The position numbers and the translations under genes were made by a program. A stretch of 64,000 nt of DNA from Rubrivivax sp. (GTDB lineage Bacteria; Pseudomonadota; Gammaproteobacteria; Burkholderiales; Burkholderiaceae_C): assembly GCA_020248945.1 (NCBI GenBank), contig JADCGQ010000021.1, positions 62,001 through 126,000 on the forward strand, written 5' to 3'. Each line of letters begins with the position of its first letter. Position 1 is the first letter of the stretch. The notes below the pieces were generated by a model. That model saw only the letters and a list, made by a program, of their open reading frames with translations. It had not been told where the DNA came from and did no database searches. Below are positions 59,158 through 64,000 of the stretch, one piece after another.

Positions 59158-59221
59158 AAAAGCCCGAGGCCTTGCGGACTCGGGCTTTTCGATCGGCCGT
59201 CTTGCGGCCGTTCGGCCGATC
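59158..59221. terminator. Strong bidirectional rho-independent terminator
   Basis: AAAAGCCCGAG (59158-59168) pairs with CTCGGGCTTTT (59179-59189) around a 10-nt loop, with an A6 run on one side and T4 on the other, so it can terminate both convergent genes. A second 9-bp inverted repeat, GATCGGCCG (59191-59199) with CGGCCGATC (59213-59221), follows and runs into the stop codon of the Tim44-like gene. Confidence 0.9.
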
Positions 59222-60230
59222 AGTTGATCTGCTCGATCCCGGCGATGGCCCACTGGCCGGCGTCGCTGTGCGGCTTGACCAGGTGCCAGACCTCGTTGAA
59301 GGCCTGCGGCTGGGCGCCGCGCTCTTCGACGATCTCGCCGTGGAAGCGCACGCTGACGATCTGGCGGTCGGCCTCGTTCGTGACGTCGAGCACCTCGGCC
59401 TCGACGCGCTGCACGTCGGTGTGGTTCTCGCTCGGGCCGCGGTCCTGGATGTCCAGGCGCAGGCTGGCGAAGAGCTCCGGCGTCGTGAAGCGGCGCAGGT
59501 CGTCGAGGTCGGCGGCGTCGTTGGCGGCCTGCAGGCGGATGAAGATCATCTTGGCCGTGCGGGCGAAGTTCTCGCTGTCGAAGGCGGCCGGCACGAAGGC
59601 CTTCGGCAAGCTGCGTTCGGCCACGACGGGCTCGTCCATCACCGGCGCGGCGCTGCCACCCAGGCCCGGCACGGGGTCGGTCACGCCGGGGGCGGCTTGC
59701 TGGCCCGAGAACTGGGCCGGCGCGGCCTGCGCGGGTGCCGGCTGCTGCGCGGGCCAGGCCACCTGGGCACCGCTGCGGGCCATGCCGTTGGCGCCACCGG
59801 CCATCGCCGGCTCGGCCTTGCGGCCGAAGCGGCGCATCAGGAAGGCGATGAGCGCGATGGCGGCCACGGCCAGCAGGGCGATCATCAGGAAGTTGGCGAG
59901 TTCCGCGCCGAAGCCCAGCGCGCTGGCCAGCGCGGCGATGCCCAGCACGGCGGCCAGGCCGGCGATGGGCCCCATCCACGAGCGCTTGGCACCGGCGGCT
60001 GCCGCGGTGGCGCCTGCGGCGGCCGGCGCGGCGGCACCCGGTTGCGCCGGCGTGTTGCCTGCGGCAGGGGTGGCGGGCTTGGCGGGCGGGGCGTCGGGGG
60101 CGGTGCGCGCGGGCATGTCGCGTTGCATGCCGCTGGACTTGGAGCCGCCCAGCCGCTTGGCCTCGGAAATGGAGGGCACGGCCGCAGCGACCAAAGCCAC
60201 GACCACGGCACCGATGAGCCAGTTCTTCAT
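59220..60230 (-). CDS. Tim44-like domain membrane protein
   Basis: 336 residues. An N-terminal signal-like helix (WLIGAVVVALVAAAVPSISEA) is followed by an Ala/Pro-rich linker, a double hydrophobic region (~87-133, GPIAGLAAVLGIAALASALG and FLMIALLAVAAIALIAFLM), a second Gln/Pro/Ala linker and a Tim44-like domain from ~210 (AKMIFIRLQAANDAADLDDLRRFTTPELFASL...WAIAGIEQI). It is inner-membrane anchored; the bacterial role is unresolved. Convergent with the nitronate monooxygenase gene through the terminator. Confidence 0.9.
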   Translation of the reverse strand: MKNWLIGAVVVALVAAAVPSISEAKRLGGSKSSGMQRDMPARTAPDAPPAKPATPAAGNTPAQPGAAAPAAAGATAAAAGAKRSWMGPIAGLAAVLGIAALASALGFGAELANFLMIALLAVAAIALIAFLMRRFGRKAEPAMAGGANGMARSGAQVAWPAQQPAPAQAAPAQFSGQQAAPGVTDPVPGLGGSAAPVMDEPVVAERSLPKAFVPAAFDSENFARTAKMIFIRLQAANDAADLDDLRRFTTPELFASLRLDIQDRGPSENHTDVQRVEAEVLDVTNEADRQIVSVRFHGEIVEERGAQPQAFNEVWHLVKPHSDAGQWAIAGIEQIN

Positions 60231-60432
60231 TGCGTGAGGTTCCTCGAAAAGGAAAGCAGCGTCAAGTCGACGCGAGCGCGAGTGTGGGGCATCGGCGTTC
60301 CGCTTGGAACACGCCCCGCGGAACCCACGCCACGGGTAGGTGCAAGGCCGCTGCGCAGGGCGTCAGCCCTTGGATCGGCGCGCCCCGGCCCCATCATCGG
60401 GTTTCTGCGAACTCTCGACGAACGGACGGGTG

Positions 60433-60939
60433 ATGGAAACAGCCATGCTGCTGTGGGTGCTGGTGGTGCTGCTGATCGTGGTGGGCCTGGCGGGCACGGT
60501 GCTGCCGGCGCTGCCGGGCACGGCCTTCATCCTGGGCGGCATCCTGCTGGGCGCCTGGATCGACGACTTCCAGCGTGTCGGCACCGGCATCCTGGTGGTG
60601 ATCGGTACCCTGGCGGTGCTGGCCTGGGTGACCGACTACGTGGCCGGCCTGCTGGGCGCCAAGAAGGCGGGTGCCAGCCGCCTGGCGCTGGTGGGGGCCG
60701 CCATCGGCACGGTGGTGGGCCTGCTGATGGGCATCGTGGGCGTGCTGTTCATGCCGCTGGTGGGCGCGGCCGTGGGCGAGGCCATCGCGCGGCGCCGCGA
60801 GCCCGACCGCGCCGGCGTCGGCCGTCAGGCCGTGAAGGTGGGCGTGGCCACCTGGCTGGGCATGATGGTCGGCATGCTGGCCAAGCTGGTGCTGTCGTTC
60901 ATGATGATCGGCCTGTTCATCGGGGCGCTCGTGACTTGA
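60433..60939 (+). CDS. DUF456 membrane protein
   Basis: 168 residues, mostly hydrophobic. LLWVLVVLLIVVGLAGTVLPALPGTAFILGG is the hallmark N-terminus of DUF456, followed by TDYVAGLLGAKKAGASRLALVGAAIGTVVG with its conserved glycines and a last membrane helix. Function unknown. The start at 60433 is used; the frame from 60340 adds a non-conserved Arg/Pro-rich stretch from the spacer. The 202-nt spacer to the divergent Tim44 gene shows no further feature. Confidence 0.9.
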   Translation: METAMLLWVLVVLLIVVGLAGTVLPALPGTAFILGGILLGAWIDDFQRVGTGILVVIGTLAVLAWVTDYVAGLLGAKKAGASRLALVGAAIGTVVGLLMGIVGVLFMPLVGAAVGEAIARRREPDRAGVGRQAVKVGVATWLGMMVGMLAKLVLSFMMIGLFIGALVT

Positions 60940-60962
60940 ACGCCCGCGCGCCGGGGGTCTGC

Positions 60963-61763
60963 TCAGGCCCCGACGACGCGCCCCAGCCACTCGCGCAGCG
61001 CCAGCCGCACCAGCTCGAATCCCTGGTCGGTGGGGATCCAGTCCATCGCCACCAGGCGGCGGCTCGCGGGCAGGCCCATCGGCGCCAGCACCAGCTTCAT
61101 GCCGTGGGGTGCCATCTCGCGCTCGAAGTGGCCCCGGGCCCGTGTCATGTGGTAGCCGTGTGTCACGAGCACGATCCGCTCGATGCCGGCGGCCTGCAGC
61201 AGGGCGACGCTGGCGCGCGCGTTCTCGCGCGTGTCGCGCGAGTTGCCTTCGGTCCAGCGCAGCTTCAGGCCGAACTCCTGCTCGGCCACGCGGGCCGCGA
61301 TCTCGGCCTCGCTGGCACCCGTGGGTGCGACATGGCCGACGCCGCCGCTGAAGAGCAGCGGCAACTGCGTGCCGCGCGAGAGCCAGATGCCGAAGCGCAG
61401 CCGCTCGATGCTGCGCTCGTTGAGCGAGGACACGCCGTACTCCGGCGCCAGCACGCGCCGGCCGCCGCCGAGCACGACGATGGCCGTCTTCGGCGCCTTG
61501 CGCAGCTCGGTGATCTCGCGTTCGATCAGTGATGGCGGCGGTTGGGTCAGCACCCGCACCAGCGTGCTGCCGAGCGCCACCGTGGCGCCGAACCACAAGC
61601 CCAGCACGGCGAGCAGGATGAGGAACCAGGCCAGCAGCCGGCGCCTGAACATCAGGCGCGCGCCCACCAGCACCAGCACAAGGAAGGGCAAGGGGGGCAG
61701 CACGAGCGCGGTGGCCCAGGGCTTCCAGGATTCGATGCCGAGCGAGAAGAACAGTTCGTTCAT
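60963..61763 (-). CDS. YdcF/ElyC-type DUF218 membrane protein
   Basis: 266 residues. Two N-terminal membrane segments (TALVLPPLPFLVLVLVGARLM and LLAWFLILLAVLGLWFGAT) precede a DUF218 domain with AIVVLGGGRRVLAPEYG, LLFSGGVGH, EGNSRDTRENARASVALL and VLVTHGYHMTRARGHFE. ElyC-type relatives are linked to envelope polysaccharide and peptidoglycan homeostasis. The start at 61763 begins MNELFFSLG; the longer frame to 61868 overlaps msrA and was rejected. Convergent with the DUF456 gene, divergent from msrA. Confidence 0.9.
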   Translation of the reverse strand: MNELFFSLGIESWKPWATALVLPPLPFLVLVLVGARLMFRRRLLAWFLILLAVLGLWFGATVALGSTLVRVLTQPPPSLIEREITELRKAPKTAIVVLGGGRRVLAPEYGVSSLNERSIERLRFGIWLSRGTQLPLLFSGGVGHVAPTGASEAEIAARVAEQEFGLKLRWTEGNSRDTRENARASVALLQAAGIERIVLVTHGYHMTRARGHFEREMAPHGMKLVLAPMGLPASRRLVAMDWIPTDQGFELVRLALREWLGRVVGA

Positions 61764-61836
61764 GGTGCGGCCAGCTACAGTGCGCGCAGTGTAAGGACGG
61801 CACGGCCCGCCGCTATCCCCCGGAGACAAGCGCTCG

Positions 61837-62403
61837 ATGAACTCACAGTCCCTCACGCCGCCCGCCACGCTGGTGCTCGGCGGCGGTTGCTTCTGGTGCC
61901 TGGAAGCGGTGTACGAACTCGTCGACGGCGTCTCGGCCGTCGAAAACGGCTACTGCAACGGCCACGTGCAGCAGCCCACCTACGAGCAGGTGTGCAGCGG
62001 CGACACCGGCCACGCCGAGGTGGTGAAGCTGAGCTACGACCCCGCCCGCATCACGCTGCGCGAACTGCTCGAGATCTTCTTCGTCATCCACGACCCGACC
62101 ACGCTCAACCGCCAGGGCAACGATGTCGGCTCGCAGTACCGCAGCGGCATCTACGTCACCAGCCCCGAACAGGCGGCAGCGGCGGCCGAGGTGGTGGCCG
62201 AGGCGCAGACGGCCTTGAGCGCCCGCGGCGCCGGGCGCGTCGTCACGGAGATCGTGCCGCTGGCCAACTACTCTCGTGCCGAGGCCTACCACCAGCACTA
62301 CTTCGCGCTGCACCCCGGTCAGGGCTACTGCGCCTACGTCGTGGCGCCCAAGGTCGAGAAGTTCCGCAAGACCTTTGCCGAGCGGGTGAAGCGCGGCGGC
62401 TGA
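61837..62403 (+). CDS. msrA: Peptide methionine (S)-S-oxide reductase
   Basis: 188 residues. Repairs oxidised methionine. GGGCFWCLEAVYELVDGV contains the catalytic Cys18 in GCFWC (with Cys21), followed by ENGYCNGH, YEQVCSGDTGHAEVV and FFVIHDPTTLNRQGNDVGSQYRSGIY. These are the standard MsrA blocks. A CGGAGA site precedes the ATG at 61837. Divergent from the YdcF-like gene with 73 nt between. Confidence 0.96.
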   Translation: MNSQSLTPPATLVLGGGCFWCLEAVYELVDGVSAVENGYCNGHVQQPTYEQVCSGDTGHAEVVKLSYDPARITLRELLEIFFVIHDPTTLNRQGNDVGSQYRSGIYVTSPEQAAAAAEVVAEAQTALSARGAGRVVTEIVPLANYSRAEAYHQHYFALHPGQGYCAYVVAPKVEKFRKTFAERVKRGG

Positions 62404-62425
62404 GGCCGCGGCTCAGAGCGGCCGC

Positions 62426-62776
62426 TCAGAGAAACGAGAAGCCGCTCGGCTCGTCGAGGTCGGGAAACACCGAGTCCAGGCCGCGGCGCAGTTGCTGGCG
62501 GCGCTGCTTGGCCTGGGCGTCGGCGCCGGCCAGCGCAGCGAAGGCCGGGGCGCGCAGCAGCCACAGGTCCACCGGCTCCTCGGCGGCGCGGACCTGCGCC
62601 TGCAGCCAGTCGATGCCGGGGATGTCGGCCAGCGTGTGCATGAAGGTGCGCTTCAGATCGACGAAGGCACGGCGGGCAGCGGCGTGGGCCTGGCGGTCGC
62701 CGGGCAGGCCGGCAAGGCTGGGAGCGGCGAGCCCTGCGAGGGCAGGGCCGAACTGGCGGGGCGCGATGGCGTGCAT
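62426..62776 (-). CDS. Hypothetical protein, possibly cotranscribed with the upstream small protein gene
   Basis: 116 residues. No family recognised. The N-terminal half is Ala-rich and probably helical, then AFVDLKRTFMHTLADIPGIDWLQAQVRAAEEPVDLWLLRAPAF and a basic AKQRRQQLRRGLDSVF with a DLDEPSGFSFL end. It lies 12 nt downstream of the next gene on the same strand, which supports a two-gene unit. Called on coding appearance and arrangement only. Confidence 0.6.
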   Translation of the reverse strand: MHAIAPRQFGPALAGLAAPSLAGLPGDRQAHAAARRAFVDLKRTFMHTLADIPGIDWLQAQVRAAEEPVDLWLLRAPAFAALAGADAQAKQRRQQLRRGLDSVFPDLDEPSGFSFL

Positions 62777-62788
62777 GGCGGGGTCGTC

Positions 62789-63253
62789 CTACAGCGGCGC
62801 GAACTGCGAGCGTGGGGCGCGTGTCGGGAAGTGGGCGTTGAGCAGCTGCAGGCGGCTGTCGGCCTCGAACTGGCTGTGCGTGACCGCCACCGCGTTGTAG
62901 ACCTCGCTGCGCAGGTGCCACAGCTCGCGCAGCGAGTGCGCGTGCACGATGCGCCAGCGCAGCTGTTCGGCGCCGAGGCTGTCGACATCGGCCAGCGAGG
63001 CACCGAACTCGCGCTTGGCGGCACCCAGCCGGTTGGGCGGCGGGGCCGCGTGCTGCGGCGCCGGGGCCAGCAGCCAGAACATCAGCCGCTGCCAGACCGA
63101 GCCGACGCCTGCCGAAGCGGCGGGTGCGAAGTACACCAGCGACGGCGGCATGCACTCGGTGCGCGGCATCGACGCGGCCGGCAGCGACGTGCGCGCCTGC
63201 AGCGGGCGCGGCTCGCGCTTCGAGAAGGGCCAGGTGGACAGCAGCGGAATCAT
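62789..63253 (-). CDS. Hypothetical protein
   Basis: 154 residues. No family recognised. It begins MIPLLSTWPFSKREPRPLQ, has a short hydrophobic stretch (GSVWQRLMFWLLAP) around the middle, and ends in a helical-looking HAHSLRELWHLRSEVYNAVAVTHSQFEAD block. The start at 63253 was chosen because the preceding sequence is a divergent spacer toward the penicillin-acylase-family gene; the frame stays open further upstream only as antisense. Confidence 0.6.
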   Translation of the reverse strand: MIPLLSTWPFSKREPRPLQARTSLPAASMPRTECMPPSLVYFAPAASAGVGSVWQRLMFWLLAPAPQHAAPPPNRLGAAKREFGASLADVDSLGAEQLRWRIVHAHSLRELWHLRSEVYNAVAVTHSQFEADSRLQLLNAHFPTRAPRSQFAPL

Positions 63254-63475
63254 GGGCTTCTTATCGGTCGCCAAGGTGGAATCTGAAACTGCATCGTCTC
63301 GCCAAAGGGCCCTGGGCAAAGCGCCGAAGAAGGCCGGCTTGGCGGCCTTCTTCCGTGCGGTTGGTGGCCCGAGGGCGATCCGGCGGTGCACCTGCGCTGC
63401 GGGCAAGTCCGGGTCGGGAGTGGGCCCATGCAGGGCGACACTGCCGGCCCGAACCCTCTTGCACGCCCCGACCCC

Positions 63476-64000
63476 ATGCGCTGGATCCGACGCGGCCTGG
63501 CCGCGCTGCTGCTGCTGCTGACCCTGATAGCCGCCGCCGTGCTGGCGGCCTACGCCTGGCGCACGCTGCCGCCCCACGAAGGCACGCTGGCCCTGGCCGG
63601 CGCCCGCGGCGAGATCCGCATCGAGCGGGATGCCCACGGCATCCCCACCATCGTGGCCGCCGACCGGCTCGACGCCTACTACGGCCTGGGCGTCGTGCAC
63701 GCGCAAGACCGCCTCTGGCAGCTCGAGACCCATCGCCGCATCGGCAGCGGCAGCACGGCCGAGGCCTTCGGGCCGGCGGCGCTGGAGACCGACCGCTTTC
63801 TGCGCGCCCTGGGCGTGCGCCGCGCCGCCGAGGCGCAATGGGCCCGCGCCCCCGCCGCCACGCGTGAGGCGCTGCAGGCCTACGCCGCCGGCATCAACGC
63901 CGTGGTGGCCGCGGGCGGGCAGGCGCGTGCGCCGGAGTTCCTGCTGCTCGGGCTGCAGCCCGGCCGCTGGGAGGGCGCCGACAGCCTGGCCTGGGCCATC
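63476..64000 (+). CDS. Penicillin acylase family protein (Ntn hydrolase), 3' truncated by window edge
   Basis: 175 codons are visible and the frame runs off the end. An N-terminal membrane/signal segment (GLAALLLLLTLIAAAVLAA) precedes a family signature: EIRIERDAHGIPTI, LDAYYGLGVVHAQDRLWQLE, RRIGSGSTAEAFG and ETDRFLRALGV. Such proteins are made as precursors that self-cleave to expose an N-terminal Ser acting on amides, penicillins or acyl-homoserine lactones. That Ser is outside the window. An in-frame ATG at 63428 would add 16 residues; 63476 places the basic residues directly before the membrane segment. Confidence 0.88.
   Translation, partial: MRWIRRGLAALLLLLTLIAAAVLAAYAWRTLPPHEGTLALAGARGEIRIERDAHGIPTIVAADRLDAYYGLGVVHAQDRLWQLETHRRIGSGSTAEAFGPAALETDRFLRALGVRRAAEAQWARAPAATREALQAYAAGINAVVAAGGQARAPEFLLLGLQPGRWEGADSLAWAI

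Noticed and set aside
63124-63867. 247-codon plus-strand frame at the right edge
   Set aside because: The penicillin acylase signature is in the frame starting at 63476, which is open to the end; this one is Arg/Ala-rich without motifs.

Overview
The window is a high-GC stretch of a chromosome from a betaproteobacterium of the Burkholderiales, most likely the Rubrivivax/Leptothrix/Ideonella neighbourhood. This is inferred from the GC-rich codon usage, a phaCAB polyhydroxybutyrate operon, the DUF2788, DUF2189 and DUF1653 genes, the long-form TrpRS, and a C-rich/G-rich intergenic palindrome family of the kind seen in this order. No tRNA, rRNA, insertion sequence, phage gene or CRISPR array was found. 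Most of the window is ordinary core chromosome.

Layout. 1-2.5 kb: 3' part of imuB, a small membrane protein, a GNAT acetyltransferase and a META-domain lipoprotein. 2.6-5.3 kb: carboxylesterase, trpS, purN. 5.2-8.8 kb: an HTH plus citrate-synthase-like protein lacking one catalytic histidine, divergent from a TonB-dependent receptor. 8.8-14.8 kb: DUF1653, an RsmB-type RNA methyltransferase, a fatty-acid desaturase, a Nudix hydrolase, a fumarylacetoacetase-fold hydrolase with a maleylacetoacetate-isomerase-type GST, pgeF and a small membrane protein. 14.8-18.6 kb: phaC-phaA-phaB. 18.65-19.0 kb: a gene-free spacer packed with hairpins.

19.0-45.3 kb is the striking part. It is a two-partner secretion operon: a TpsB outer-membrane transporter followed after 24 nt by a single uninterrupted 8,201-codon TpsA exoprotein. 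That protein has a signal peptide, a filamentous-haemagglutinin TPS domain, about 19 modules of roughly 300 residues grouped 7+7+5 by three related linkers, eight YDG repeats, an MBG-like domain, an alanine-rich linker, a caspase-like (peptidase C14) domain with an intact His/Cys dyad, and a proline-rich tail. An adhesin-like fibre ending in a caspase-like protease is the best candidate here for a poorly described system.

45.4-64 kb returns to housekeeping: DUF2788, DUF2189, mnmH (selU), glnD and map on the minus strand; purL; a dihaem cytochrome c gene broken by an apparent 1-nt frameshift; a luciferase-like monooxygenase; a metal-dependent hydrolase and a nitronate monooxygenase; a clear bidirectional terminator; Tim44-like, DUF456 and YdcF-like proteins; msrA; two unassigned small proteins; and the 5' end of a penicillin-acylase-family gene running off the window.

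How genes work together: phaA, phaB and phaC convert acetyl-CoA to polyhydroxybutyrate in three steps. TpsB exports TpsA. glnD, mnmH and map lie head to tail on the minus strand, with map divergent from purL. The hydrolase/isomerase pair resembles the last two steps of gentisate or homogentisate breakdown, but no ring-cleavage dioxygenase is in the window.
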